This document shows, piece after piece, positions 43,270-52,222 of a stretch of 64,000 nt of DNA (the first letter of the stretch is position 1; each line of letters opens with the position of its first letter). The DNA is from an uncultured Bacteroides sp. Its GTDB lineage: Bacteria; Bacteroidota; Bacteroidia; Bacteroidales; Bacteroidaceae. Both the position numbers and the translations under genes were made by a program. The stretch lies in contig USCT01000009.1 of NCBI GenBank assembly GCA_900553185.1, positions 1-64,000 on the forward strand, written 5' to 3'. A model generated the notes under the pieces. The model was given only the letters and a program-made list of their open reading frames with translations. It was not told the origin of the DNA and did not search any database.

Positions 43270-43927
43270 TTTCCTGCCGATAACGGGATGGAGTCAGACC
43301 AAATTTGAGAAAGTAACCATCATCGAGGAAAAAGAACACATCCCCTTCTATCAGGGAACCGCCATCGGAGTAGAAATAGCAGGACCCGTCAGCAACTTGC
43401 TGGGAAGTGACATCTTCAACACGGAAATTCAGGTTCAAAGCAACCTGAAGAACATGTTCTTCCCCACTGTAGAAATAGGATATGGAAAGACCAATACCTT
43501 CAACGAGGACACCGAACTCTCCTACAAGACTTCAGCCCCGTATTTCCGGATAGGACTTGACATCAATGCACTGTATAAAAAGACTCACCTTCCGGGCTGG
43601 TTGCTCGTAGGTTTGCGCTACGGATTCACGTCGTTCACGTACGACACCAAAGGCCCCGCCATGCAGGACCCCAACTACGGAGGCATCGTGACCGTTCCCT
43701 TCGACTATCCGGGACTGAAAAGCAAGGCCGGCTGGGTAGAAATCGTCTTAGGCATGAAAGCCCGGATCTACAAGGGATTCTGCATGGGCTGGAACGTACG
43801 CTACAAGAAACGCCTCAGCATTACCCGACACGAAAATGCCGAAGCCTGGTACGTTCCCGGATTCGGCAAGAACAGCGGAACAAGCTTTAACTTCACATAC
43901 AACATTATTTACAATTTACCATTCTGA
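43217..43927 (+). CDS. DUF6048-like outer membrane protein
   Basis: A 236-residue exported protein with signal peptide ending GWSQ. The mature part alternates amphipathic strands (PTVEIGYGKTNTF, APYFRIGLDINALY, LLVGLRYGFTSF, WNVRYKKRLSI, FNFTYNIIYNLPF) and ends in Phe, so a small outer-membrane barrel is likely. It starts inside the preceding lipoprotein gene and the two probably work together. The family name is tentative. Confidence 0.62.
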   Translation: MKKKISSYILPLLLMGSSFLPITGWSQTKFEKVTIIEEKEHIPFYQGTAIGVEIAGPVSNLLGSDIFNTEIQVQSNLKNMFFPTVEIGYGKTNTFNEDTELSYKTSAPYFRIGLDINALYKKTHLPGWLLVGLRYGFTSFTYDTKGPAMQDPNYGGIVTVPFDYPGLKSKAGWVEIVLGMKARIYKGFCMGWNVRYKKRLSITRHENAEAWYVPGFGKNSGTSFNFTYNIIYNLPF

Positions 43928-43929
43928 CA

Positions 43930-44505
43930 ATGAGCTCTTTAGAAATATGGTTACTGGCAGTCAGCCTGGCTATCGACTGCTTTACCGTATCGGTCACCAG
44001 CGGAATTATCCTGCACCGGATCCGATGGGGTACCTTCCTGAAAATGGGCTTTTTCTTCGGCCTCTTCCAGGCCCTGATGCCATTCATCGGATGGCTGGGA
44101 GCCAGCCGGTTCAGCAAGCTCATCGAATCATACGACCACTGGATAGCCTTCGGCCTGCTGGCCTTCCTGGGCATACGCATGATCCGTGAACATTTCAAGA
44201 ACGAAGAAGAAAGCAGCTTCGACCCTACCCGTCTGAAAGTAATCCTTACACTGGCCGTAGCCACCAGCATCGACGCCCTGGCCGTGGGAATCTCATTCGC
44301 CTTTACCGGCTACAGGAGCCTCGAATCGCTGGCCTTTCCGCTCACCGCCATCGGCATCGCCTCGCTCGTCATCTCCATCATCGGAAGTCTCATCGGGGTA
44401 TTCTGCGGAAAGCGGTTCAACCTGCGCATGGAACTCTTCGGAGGACTGGTACTCATCGGTATCGGACTGAAAATCTTAATCGAACATTTACTTACCCAAG
44501 CTTAA
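43930..44505 (+). CDS. mntP: Manganese efflux pump MntP
   Basis: A 191-residue inner-membrane protein with six helices in two DUF204 repeats. The conserved acidic residues are in LAIDCFTVSVTSG (first repeat) and TSIDALAVGISFAF (second), as in MntP. It exports Mn2+. It is 2 nt after the outer-membrane gene and 11 nt before apbE. No yybP-ykoY manganese riboswitch was recognised upstream, which fits its position inside an operon. Confidence 0.92.
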   Translation: MSSLEIWLLAVSLAIDCFTVSVTSGIILHRIRWGTFLKMGFFFGLFQALMPFIGWLGASRFSKLIESYDHWIAFGLLAFLGIRMIREHFKNEEESSFDPTRLKVILTLAVATSIDALAVGISFAFTGYRSLESLAFPLTAIGIASLVISIIGSLIGVFCGKRFNLRMELFGGLVLIGIGLKILIEHLLTQA

Positions 44506-44516
44506 CTTCATATCGT

Positions 44517-45524
44517 ATGGCAAACAAACAACTCAGATGGCAGCTCCCCTTCCTTGTGGTACTCATCGTAGGAACCGTGCTGATTCTGCGCAAGCAGGCA
44601 CCCTACCAGACCGATCAGGGATTCGTGTTCGGGACCATCTACAAGATTACGTATCAATCAAAAGAAAATCTGAAAAATGACATCGAAGCGGAACTGAAAA
44701 AGGTAGACAACTCACTCTCTCCGTTCAACAAGGCTTCGGTCATCACCCGTATCAACGAAAATACCGACCTCACCGCCGACTCACTCTTCACCGAAGTCTT
44801 CCTGCTGGCCAAACAGATTTCTCAGGAAACCCACGGCGCTTTCGACATCACCGTGGCTCCGCTGGTGAATGCCTGGGGATTCGGTTTCAAAAACGCGGCA
44901 CAGGTAGATTCGGCCCTGATAGACAGCCTGACCCAGTTTGTCGGTATCGACAAGGTAAATCTGGTGAACGGTAAGATTGTCAAGAAAGATCCTCGCCTGA
45001 TGCTGGATTGCAGCGCCATTGCCAAGGGATACGGAGTGGATCGTGTGGCCCGCCTGCTGGACAGCAAGGGAGTACGCAACTACATGATCGACATCGGCGG
45101 AGAACTGGTCATGAAGGGTGAAAATCCGAAGATGGAAACCTGGAGTATCGGAGTCAACAAACCGATAGACGATTCACTCTCGGTAAATCAGGAGATTCAG
45201 ACCGTACTGAAACTCACCAACGTGGGCCTGGCCACATCGGGCAACTACCGGAACTTCTACTACAAGGGCGGCAAAAAATACGCCCACACCATCGACCCGC
45301 GCACGGGCTATCCCATCCAGCACAACATCCTCTCGGCTACCGTAGTAGCACCGAATTGCGCCACAGCCGACGCATACGCCACTTCGTTCATGGTACTGGG
45401 ACTGGATTCGGCCAAACAGATCTGCAACGCTCATCCGGAACTGGACGCATATTTCATCTATACGACCGACAAGGGAAATACGGAAATCTATTACACCACC
45501 GGCATGAAGCAATACCTGAAATAA
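44517..45524 (+). CDS. apbE: FAD:protein FMN transferase
   Basis: A 335-residue ApbE protein that attaches FMN to a Thr of target proteins such as Nqr or Rnf subunits. One N-terminal membrane helix anchors it outside the inner membrane. Marks are GTIYKITY, LVNAWGFGF, DCSAIAKGYGVD, YMIDIGGELVMKGENP, TSGNYRNFY and HTIDPRTGYP (metal and FAD sites). It ends the operon that starts with DUF4199 and is followed by two strong terminators. Confidence 0.94.
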   Translation: MANKQLRWQLPFLVVLIVGTVLILRKQAPYQTDQGFVFGTIYKITYQSKENLKNDIEAELKKVDNSLSPFNKASVITRINENTDLTADSLFTEVFLLAKQISQETHGAFDITVAPLVNAWGFGFKNAAQVDSALIDSLTQFVGIDKVNLVNGKIVKKDPRLMLDCSAIAKGYGVDRVARLLDSKGVRNYMIDIGGELVMKGENPKMETWSIGVNKPIDDSLSVNQEIQTVLKLTNVGLATSGNYRNFYYKGGKKYAHTIDPRTGYPIQHNILSATVVAPNCATADAYATSFMVLGLDSAKQICNAHPELDAYFIYTTDKGNTEIYYTTGMKQYLK

Positions 45525-45545
45525 CCGTTATACCGGTCAAAAAAA

Positions 45546-45577
45546 CGTCCGTTCGTTTCCATCAAAAGGAACGGACG
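45546..45577 (+). terminator. First hairpin after apbE
   Basis: Stem CGTCCGTTC and GAACGGACG; no T run. It shares the TCCGTTCG core with the second hairpin. Confidence 0.65.
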
Positions 45578-45586
45578 CATTAAAGA

Positions 45587-45624
45587 AAATGTCCGTTTGT
45601 TCGAATCAAAACAAACGGACATTT
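45587..45624 (+). terminator. Main apbE terminator
   Basis: A 15-bp perfect stem (arms 45587-45601 and 45610-45624) with a short loop and a seven-T tail. It belongs to the TCCGTTYGT family of this window. Confidence 0.9.
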
Positions 45625-45653
45625 TTTTGCCTCCGAAACCTGGAATGATATTA

Positions 45654-45674
45654 GGACGCACGGACCGTGCGTCC
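45654..45674. repeat. GGACGCACGG palindrome
   Basis: GGACGCACGG and CCGTGCGTCC surround a single A, a perfect 10-1-10 inverted repeat in the gap between apbE and the EamA gene. It resembles REP-like palindromes that are scattered in many genomes; no second copy is seen in this window. Confidence 0.6.
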
Positions 45675-45708
45675 CTACCTGTTATATCAATTATTTAAAG
45701 GCCATCAC

Positions 45709-46611
45709 TTAATGCGAACTTCCGATGTAAAGGAAAATCATACCCAACAGTACCAGTACCAGATCGATAGCCTTGCTTGTAAGGTTCTTCTCACGGAAAA
45801 TCATGGCACCGAAGAGGAAGGAAACCAGCACGCTGCTCCGGCGTACCATCGATACGATAGAAATCATGGATCCGTCCATACTCAGGGCGTAGAAATACAC
45901 GAAATCGGCTGCCGAAAGGAACACCGAAATCAGAATGATGCACCAATCCCAATGAAAGGGAGTCGTAGTCTTCCGTTTGGGCCACCAGAGAAACATCAGC
46001 ACACCGCCCATGAGGAAGAGCTGATACACGTTGTACCACGCCTGTACCACCATGTTGTCGAAACGTCCCATCAGGTACTTGTCATACAGACCGCTGACAG
46101 CTCCCAACAAAGCTGCCAACACAATAAACCAGATCCAGCGGTTATGCTGGAAATCGATACCCTCTTTCTTGCCCGAACGGCTCAGCAGGAAAAAGGAAAC
46201 AATGGCCAGCAGCACACCGATCCACTGATACAGATTCAGCCGTTCACCGAAGATCAGCAGGGCTCCCACCAGAGTCATGACCGGACGGGTTGCGTTGATA
46301 GGGCCCACGATGGTGAGCGGCAAATGTTTCATACCGAAATACCCGAAAGTCCACGAAGAAAGGACGATGACCGATTTCAGGAGAATGTACCGGTGCACCT
46401 CCCATCCGGCATCGGGTACATAAAAAATAGTCTGCTCCAACCATTCCGGACGAAAATGTGAAATGAGGATAAACGGTAAGAATATCAGACTGGAAAAAAG
46501 CGTATTCAGTCCCAGCACGGGAAGTACGGCATTGCCTGCCAACGATTTTTTCTTGAATACGTCATAGAAGCCCAGCAGCGCCGCCGAGCAGAAAGCCAAA
46601 AGTAACCACAT
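45709..46611 (-). CDS. EamA/DMT-family transporter
   Basis: A 300-residue membrane protein with ten helices in two EamA repeats. The first repeat ends in VGPINATRPVMTLVGALLIFGERLNLYQWIGVLLA and the second in the similar SMVRRSSVLVSFLFGAMIFREKNLTSKAIDLVLVLLGMIFLYIG. Drug/metabolite-superfamily members move small metabolites; the substrate is not predictable here. It has its own promoter and is not part of the permease array upstream. Confidence 0.88.
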   Translation of the reverse strand: MWLLLAFCSAALLGFYDVFKKKSLAGNAVLPVLGLNTLFSSLIFLPFILISHFRPEWLEQTIFYVPDAGWEVHRYILLKSVIVLSSWTFGYFGMKHLPLTIVGPINATRPVMTLVGALLIFGERLNLYQWIGVLLAIVSFFLLSRSGKKEGIDFQHNRWIWFIVLAALLGAVSGLYDKYLMGRFDNMVVQAWYNVYQLFLMGGVLMFLWWPKRKTTTPFHWDWCIILISVFLSAADFVYFYALSMDGSMISIVSMVRRSSVLVSFLFGAMIFREKNLTSKAIDLVLVLLGMIFLYIGSSH

Positions 46612-46634
46612 AGTTCTATCAATTTTTCAGCCTG

Positions 46635-46666
46635 CAAAATTAGGGAATTAAGCCGTGCCACACAAG
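46635..46666 (-). promoter_or_regulatory. Promoter of the EamA gene
   Basis: Minus-strand -7 box TAATTTTG (46635-46642) and CTTG (46663-46666), one mismatch from TTTG, at 20 nt. It shows that the gene is a separate unit from the kinase gene ending at 46716. Confidence 0.65.
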
Positions 46667-46715
46667 CATATTTTCCGTAACCTCACCACTTTTTCACCGG
46701 TTCCGGTATGGGAAA

Positions 46716-48029
46716 TCAACGGGCAACCACGTCGGGAAACGAAATGCGGAAACGTGTCAGACCGTCGGGATAGGTACGGAGAGAAAAAGCACACCCGTGC
46801 TTGGTCAGCACTTCGCGTATGAAAATCAGGCCGATACCCTGCCCGTTCGGCTTGGTGGAAAAGAAAGGGCTGAAAAGCTTGGCTTCCACCTCCCGGCTGA
46901 TTCCTTTTCCATTATCGGCTATCTCCAGCGTAACCGGCGAAGCAGTAGTACGGATGTAAATGTCGCCACACTCACCAATACTCTCGGCCGCATTCTTGAT
47001 GATGTTTACCATCACCTGTTCGAACAGGACGGTATCTATCCGAACCGAAGGATTTTCGGAACAAAGCTCGTTGTGCAGGGTAATCTGACGATCTCGGCAC
47101 ACTGTTTCCATGAACATCCGACAGGCGGTTACCCGATCGTTCAGATGTACCTGTTGAAGGCTGGGTTCGGGTATCTTCACCACATTGGCAAAGTTAGTGA
47201 TGAAACTGCTCATCCCGTAGCAGCGCTCCACACACACCTTCATTACCTCCTGTATGTCTTCGGTATCTTCCATTTCCTTGAGCGCCTCGCCTACCGTTTC
47301 CAATGTGGAGGTGATACCTGCAGTAGTATTGTTTACCTCATGGGCTATCATGCGGATGACTTTCTCGTATGCCTTCTTTTCGGCTTTTACCACTTCGGCG
47401 GTAAGACTCTCTATCAGTACGAAAGGATGGGCAAAGCCACGGTCAACAAATGAAAGACTCGAGCAACGGTAAATCATGGCGTCGCTCAGACGGATGGTAT
47501 CGGAGGTATCTTTGGGCAGACGGGCTATCTCTCCGGCCAGTGGGGTTTCCAGTTCCTGAAAACGCTTGCCAATCAGTTCGCCGGCCACCGTATAGCCCAG
47601 AAAGCGCAAGGCCGCCGCATTCAGCATGGAAATCTTTCCGTCGAAATCCAGAATCACCACTCCCATGGGGGAAACATTGATGAGCAGGTCCAAAAAATGA
47701 TTCTGCTCCCGAAGCCTCAGACGTTCGTTCTTCAACTGATCCATCATGCGGTTGAACATATCGACAATCCGGTCGGCCTCAGCCTGTCCCACCGGTGCCA
47801 GACGACTACTGAAGTCCTGCTCGCGAAGCAGATCCATTCCGTTGGCAATGCTATTGAGCGGATTTAACACTTTCCGGTAAAAATAAACCAGTACCACCAG
47901 ACCGACCGTAATTACCGCCTCGCCCACGTGTATCAGGGTACCTCCCACCTTCAGGGTGAAGATCAGCAGAATACCCCATACCACCATCATCAACAAGACG
48001 AGCAAGAAAAACAACGTTTTCAGTTTCAT
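46716..48029 (-). CDS. NtrB-like sensor histidine kinase with minimal extracytoplasmic part
   Basis: A 437-residue kinase. Two membrane helices (about 5-26 and 33-51) are joined by only a few residues, so there is no periplasmic sensor domain. Then come HAMP (about 52-105), PAS (about 112-200), and the kinase core with RMIAHEVNN (His230), MVNIIKNAAESI (N box), DNGKGIS (G1) and GQGIGL (G2). It lies 12 nt after the NtrC-like gene, so the two form a pair. The signal may come from within the membrane, perhaps the neighbouring permeases; that is inference. Confidence 0.92.
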   Translation of the reverse strand: MKLKTLFFLLVLLMMVVWGILLIFTLKVGGTLIHVGEAVITVGLVVLVYFYRKVLNPLNSIANGMDLLREQDFSSRLAPVGQAEADRIVDMFNRMMDQLKNERLRLREQNHFLDLLINVSPMGVVILDFDGKISMLNAAALRFLGYTVAGELIGKRFQELETPLAGEIARLPKDTSDTIRLSDAMIYRCSSLSFVDRGFAHPFVLIESLTAEVVKAEKKAYEKVIRMIAHEVNNTTAGITSTLETVGEALKEMEDTEDIQEVMKVCVERCYGMSSFITNFANVVKIPEPSLQQVHLNDRVTACRMFMETVCRDRQITLHNELCSENPSVRIDTVLFEQVMVNIIKNAAESIGECGDIYIRTTASPVTLEIADNGKGISREVEAKLFSPFFSTKPNGQGIGLIFIREVLTKHGCAFSLRTYPDGLTRFRISFPDVVAR

Positions 48030-48041
48030 CGGCTTCCGAAT

Positions 48042-49400
48042 TTAATCGTTGAATGAAATACCGTATTTCTCCAGCCTCCGGTATAAGGCCGCCCGGCTGA
48101 TACCCAATGAGAGAGCCACCTGAGAGAGGTTATTCCCGTGGGCTTCGAGCGCCTGCAGGATGGTACGTTTCTCCAGTTCTTCCAGCGTGAGTCCCTGCAG
48201 GCTGTCGAAATGATCGGCTGCAGAGGCTGACGGATGATACTGGGCCTTGAAATCGTCGGCTGTAAGCTGGGGCTTGCCGGATACCAGCAAGGTACGCTCC
48301 ACCAGGTTTTTCAACTCGCGGATATTTCCCGGATAAGGCAGACGGCTCAGGTAATCCATTGCGTCGGAAGTCAGTTCTACGGGAGAAAGTCCGTCGGCCC
48401 GGCAACGGCTATCGGCAAAATGACGTGCCAGCAAAGGAATGTCCTCGCGCCGCTCGCGCAAAGCCGGCAAGTGTACCGTAATGAGGTTGATGCGATAAAA
48501 AAGATCTTCGCGGAAAGTATGCTCACGCACCATCTGCTCCAGGTTGGCATTCGTGGCACAAACTACCCGCACATCCACTTTCCGCGGACGGCTCTCACCC
48601 AAAGGCTCGAAAGTCTGTTCCTGCAACACCCGGAGGAGCTTCACCTGGCACGCCAGATCCAGTTCACCAATCTCATCGAGGAAGATGGTTCCCTTGTCCG
48701 CCAGTTCGAAACGTCCCTTACGATCGGCCACCGCATCGGTAAATGCTCCCTTCTTGTGACCGAACATTTCACTCTCGAACAGAGTCTGCGAAATACCGCC
48801 CAGATTGACCTTCACAAACGGCTTGTTCCGACGGGGACTGTTCAGGTGAACGGCTTCCGCTATCAGTTCCTTACCCGTTCCGCTTTCGCCCGTCACCAAT
48901 ACCGAAGCTCCGGTACGTGCCACCCGCTTCACCGTAGCCAGTACATCCATCAATGCCTTGCTCTTTCCAATGATGTGACTCCGGTCGAACCCGTCGTCAT
49001 CGGTTACGGGTGAATCTCCGGAACCATCCTTAGCCGTCAGTTCCAGAGCGGTCTCGATGCGTTGCATCAGGGCCGCGTTGTTCCAGGGCTTCGTAATGAA
49101 ATCGAAAGCTCCGGCCTGCATACCCTGTACGGCCAGCGGAATACTTCCCCAGGCGGTCATCAGAATGACCGGCACGTCGGGACAGAAAATTTTAACCTGT
49201 TTCAGCAATACCAACCCTTCCTCACCGTTGGTAGAAAGGCTGAAATTCATATCCATCAGAATGAGTTGCGGCGTAGCAGAACGTACCGCTTCCAGAGCTT
49301 CCTTGGGGCCGGAAACCGCCAAAACCTCGTACTTTGCCCGCTTGAGCATGAAGCTGAGCGAAGAACGGATTGCACTATCATCATCTATTATCAATATCAT
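48042..49400 (-). CDS. NtrC-family sigma-54-dependent response regulator
   Basis: A 452-residue activator. The receiver domain (1-120) has phosphoacceptor D50; the AAA+ domain (about 142-365) has Walker A GESGTGKE (171-178), GAFTDA (218-223, in place of GAFTGA) and Walker B TIFLDEI (238-244); the Fis-type HTH is NLSQVALSLGISRAALYRRL near the end. It activates RNA polymerase holding sigma-54. A sigma-54-like promoter lies before the ATPase gene of this same gene set (59620-59635), which is its likely target. Confidence 0.95.
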   Translation of the reverse strand: MILIIDDDSAIRSSLSFMLKRAKYEVLAVSGPKEALEAVRSATPQLILMDMNFSLSTNGEEGLVLLKQVKIFCPDVPVILMTAWGSIPLAVQGMQAGAFDFITKPWNNAALMQRIETALELTAKDGSGDSPVTDDDGFDRSHIIGKSKALMDVLATVKRVARTGASVLVTGESGTGKELIAEAVHLNSPRRNKPFVKVNLGGISQTLFESEMFGHKKGAFTDAVADRKGRFELADKGTIFLDEIGELDLACQVKLLRVLQEQTFEPLGESRPRKVDVRVVCATNANLEQMVREHTFREDLFYRINLITVHLPALRERREDIPLLARHFADSRCRADGLSPVELTSDAMDYLSRLPYPGNIRELKNLVERTLLVSGKPQLTADDFKAQYHPSASAADHFDSLQGLTLEELEKRTILQALEAHGNNLSQVALSLGISRAALYRRLEKYGISFND

Positions 49401-49441
49401 AACATCGGCAAAAGTACATATTAATCGCTTATTTCGCGGTT

Positions 49442-50935
49442 TTATCTTCTGACTATTTTCTCGAAATCGGCATCAATGCCCGTGTTGGTGACAAAATCCC
49501 AAAGGGTCAGGCTACGCAGTTGGTAATAATAATACCAGTAATAAAAAAGCTCGTTGATGTGTTTGCGGCGTGCCTCATCCTTCTGGCTCTGGGAATCGTT
49601 CAGGTCGAGGGTGGAAATCTTTCCGATGAGAAAAGTCTCTACGTTGGTATGGTAACGCTTCCGGGCAATACTGTCGGACTCATCGGCCAGATGAAGCTGG
49701 GTCTGCTGGTTGTTGAACTGCTCCACCAGAATGAAGATGTTCTGGTTGAAGTTCATCGATTCCTGACGCAACTTGCTCTCGGTCACCTCGCGGTTGCTCT
49801 GTGCCACCTTCACCTGCCCGCGGCGTTTTCCCCAGTCCAGAATCGGAATCTTGAATCCCACCTCTACCACCTGATTGTCCTTCAGTCGGCGGTAGGCACT
49901 ATCAAACCGATTGTCCGTACCGGTGAAACCCACCTGAGCGAAGAGGGTGATTTCACGCATGTTTCCCTTGGCCTTTGCCACCTCGTAATCGGCTTCCAGC
50001 TGACGCCGCCGGATGTTGTGGGCAAAAGAGTTATTGGCCAGTGCCTTCTGTAGCACATCGTCGTAGTCCAGGCGTACATCGGGCACCGAATCGGGTACCA
50101 CCGGTTCCAACTCCTCGTCTTCACTCAGCGCAAGGAAAGAACGAAGGGTAAACATACTGCTTTTCAAGGAACTCTCGTTCGAAGTCAGGGTAGAACGGGC
50201 ATCCAGCATATTCAGTTCCAGTTGCAACAAATCGTTCTCACTGATTTGTCCCATACGTCGTTTTGCCTTCGCCACTTCGTAAAGCTTCTCGGCATTGGCC
50301 AGATTCTGACGGGCAATAGCCACATTCTCACGGGCCAGCAAGAGGTTGAAGAAATGATTGATGGTGGTCATCGTTACTTCTTCGGTCGCACTCAGAAAAG
50401 CCGCCTTCGCCTCGGCATAACGTACCGGTTCGATACGACGGTTCCACTTGATGTTATTCACGCCAAAGATCGGCTGGTTCAATGTCAGGGCAACCGGTAC
50501 GGACATGAAGCGATTCCCCACCGTTCCGTCCATCTGACGGAGAAAGTCGAGCGACGTATTCAATGACAAGGTACCTCCTGTAAACCAGATATTCTGATCG
50601 ATGGAAAGTTGTCCGTTCATCTGCAGGTAGTTGTTCCGAACGAAAGTGTACGAACCATCGTCCTGCTGATTAGAATTGTAACTTTTGTTGTATGAAGGCA
50701 GGGTAGCCGTAAAATTCACTTCGGGCAACAAATCGGCACGGAAGGTACGGTACTCCCAGTAAGCAGTCTTCAACTCGTTCAAAGCCACGGCGGCATCCAC
50801 ACTCTGTACACGTGCCAAAGTAATGGCTTCATCCAGTGTAATGGTGCGTTGCCGCACCGGAGTTTCTGTTTCTCCGGTCGCAAGCACCGTGTTAAGAGAG
50901 AGTAAAGAACAAATAAGTAAAAAAGTTCGTTTCAT
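49442..50935 (-). CDS. TolC-family outer membrane efflux protein
   Basis: A 497-residue exported protein with signal peptide (MKRTFLLICSLLSLNTVLA). Two OEP repeats are visible: LDEAITLARVQSVDAAVALNELKTAYWEY (about 35-63) opens the first, and DVLQKALANNSFAHNIRRRQLEADYEVAKAKG the second, each with long coiled helices such as RENVAIARQNLANAEKLYEVAKAKRRMGQI. It forms the trimeric outer-membrane channel of an export system. It follows the permease array by 30 nt, so it is the probable exit duct. No HlyD-type adaptor lies next to it. Confidence 0.92.
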   Translation of the reverse strand: MKRTFLLICSLLSLNTVLATGETETPVRQRTITLDEAITLARVQSVDAAVALNELKTAYWEYRTFRADLLPEVNFTATLPSYNKSYNSNQQDDGSYTFVRNNYLQMNGQLSIDQNIWFTGGTLSLNTSLDFLRQMDGTVGNRFMSVPVALTLNQPIFGVNNIKWNRRIEPVRYAEAKAAFLSATEEVTMTTINHFFNLLLARENVAIARQNLANAEKLYEVAKAKRRMGQISENDLLQLELNMLDARSTLTSNESSLKSSMFTLRSFLALSEDEELEPVVPDSVPDVRLDYDDVLQKALANNSFAHNIRRRQLEADYEVAKAKGNMREITLFAQVGFTGTDNRFDSAYRRLKDNQVVEVGFKIPILDWGKRRGQVKVAQSNREVTESKLRQESMNFNQNIFILVEQFNNQQTQLHLADESDSIARKRYHTNVETFLIGKISTLDLNDSQSQKDEARRKHINELFYYWYYYYQLRSLTLWDFVTNTGIDADFEKIVRR

Positions 50936-50965
50936 ATTTTCAGGCTAATTAGGATTCTACAAAAA

Positions 50966-52219
50966 TTATTCATCGTGCAAGGCCTCGGCAGGCTGCACCT
51001 TCATGGCCCGTCGGGCAGGATACCAGATACCCAAGACTATCATCAGAGCCATGAGCAGGAACGCGCCTCCGAAACATTCCACAAAACGCATCACAGAAAC
51101 ATCGAGCAACGTATGCACCGTCAGATCGGCCCATTGGATATTGAAGGCAATCACCAGGGCCGGTATCACCGCCAATAGCAGAAGAGTAAGCCCTTCCAAC
51201 AGAAAATACCGCATCAATACCCATCGGCTGCTTCCCAATGCCATACGCAGAGCTATCTCGCAACGACGCTTTCGGGTACGGTACCAGAAGGTAGCAAAGA
51301 CACACAGAAAGACATTAAACAAAAAGAAAGCTGCCACGGCATAAACTGTATTGAGGTAATTTACCGTTCCCTCCTGCACGTCATAAGCCTCCTTCATATC
51401 GTCATACGAACGGATATTATCCAAATAGAAGATTCCGCGGTCGAATACCGGCTGCATGTCACGCCGGAAACGCTCGGCAAATCCTGCTACATGATCGGGC
51501 GAAACCCGTATCGCCACATGTTGCCAGAACAAGGCCTTATCGGCAGGCAAGTAAATGAAGGGTTCATATCTCTCATAGTCACCCAGCTTGTGTCGGGGCA
51601 GAACGGCGGCCACCCGGTAATTGGTCACCGGATTTTTAGTGTTCAACCAATAGGGATTGAAGCAAGTCCTGCCTACCGCGTCACCCGCATGAGGCAATTG
51701 GAACAGGGAATCCACCAGGTCAACACTCATCAGTGCGGGAACAGGGTTTTCGGCCGGTGACCAGTGCTTCTCATCCAACTGTCCGGCCAATGGATTCAAG
51801 CGGAATACCTTGAAGTAGGAAGATGTCACGTATCTGATGTAACAATTTACCACATTCGTTGAATCGGTATGCGGCGCATATCCTTCGGACATCACCTCAT
51901 CCGTATAAGGGACACTCCCGTAATAGGCACAAACTTCTTCTACCCCGGGATAATCCTTTATCAGGTTATACAGATAGGTGAAATCTTCTCCGGCCCGCCG
52001 GTTGTCGGTATCGTTAATGAACTCCAACGGTTTGGTACCCATCGTCAGGTCGAACACACACGAGGTATCATATCCTTTGGATTTCCAGGCCGCCCCTTCG
52101 AAATTATATACGACATCGATACCATACCACAACAATACGGTCACGATACACAATTCGGTCCAAAGCCAGGCGTTGGTACGCCGCTGGTTCCATATCTGAT
52201 TGAAAATCTGTTTCCACAT
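50966..52219 (-). CDS. FtsX/MacB-type permease, type A (pair 5)
   Basis: A 417-residue permease with one N-terminal helix (about 18-38), a large extracytoplasmic domain, and three C-terminal helices. TFWYRTRKRRCEIALRMALGSSRWVLMRYFLLEG is the FtsX coupling region that contacts the ATPase. It ends PARRAMKVQPAEALHDE, the type A signature shared by three permeases here. It lies 3 nt after its type B partner (52223-53572). About 90 nt at its 3' end are almost identical to those at 53605-53694. Confidence 0.93.
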   Translation of the reverse strand: MWKQIFNQIWNQRRTNAWLWTELCIVTVLLWYGIDVVYNFEGAAWKSKGYDTSCVFDLTMGTKPLEFINDTDNRRAGEDFTYLYNLIKDYPGVEEVCAYYGSVPYTDEVMSEGYAPHTDSTNVVNCYIRYVTSSYFKVFRLNPLAGQLDEKHWSPAENPVPALMSVDLVDSLFQLPHAGDAVGRTCFNPYWLNTKNPVTNYRVAAVLPRHKLGDYERYEPFIYLPADKALFWQHVAIRVSPDHVAGFAERFRRDMQPVFDRGIFYLDNIRSYDDMKEAYDVQEGTVNYLNTVYAVAAFFLFNVFLCVFATFWYRTRKRRCEIALRMALGSSRWVLMRYFLLEGLTLLLLAVIPALVIAFNIQWADLTVHTLLDVSVMRFVECFGGAFLLMALMIVLGIWYPARRAMKVQPAEALHDE

Positions 52220-52222
52220 AGC

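Noticed and set aside
46651..46660. CGTGCCA, a possible minus-strand sigma-54 -24 element before the EamA gene
   Set aside because: No TTG element at the -12 distance (the sequence there is AATTCC), and a TAnnTTTG promoter explains the gene.
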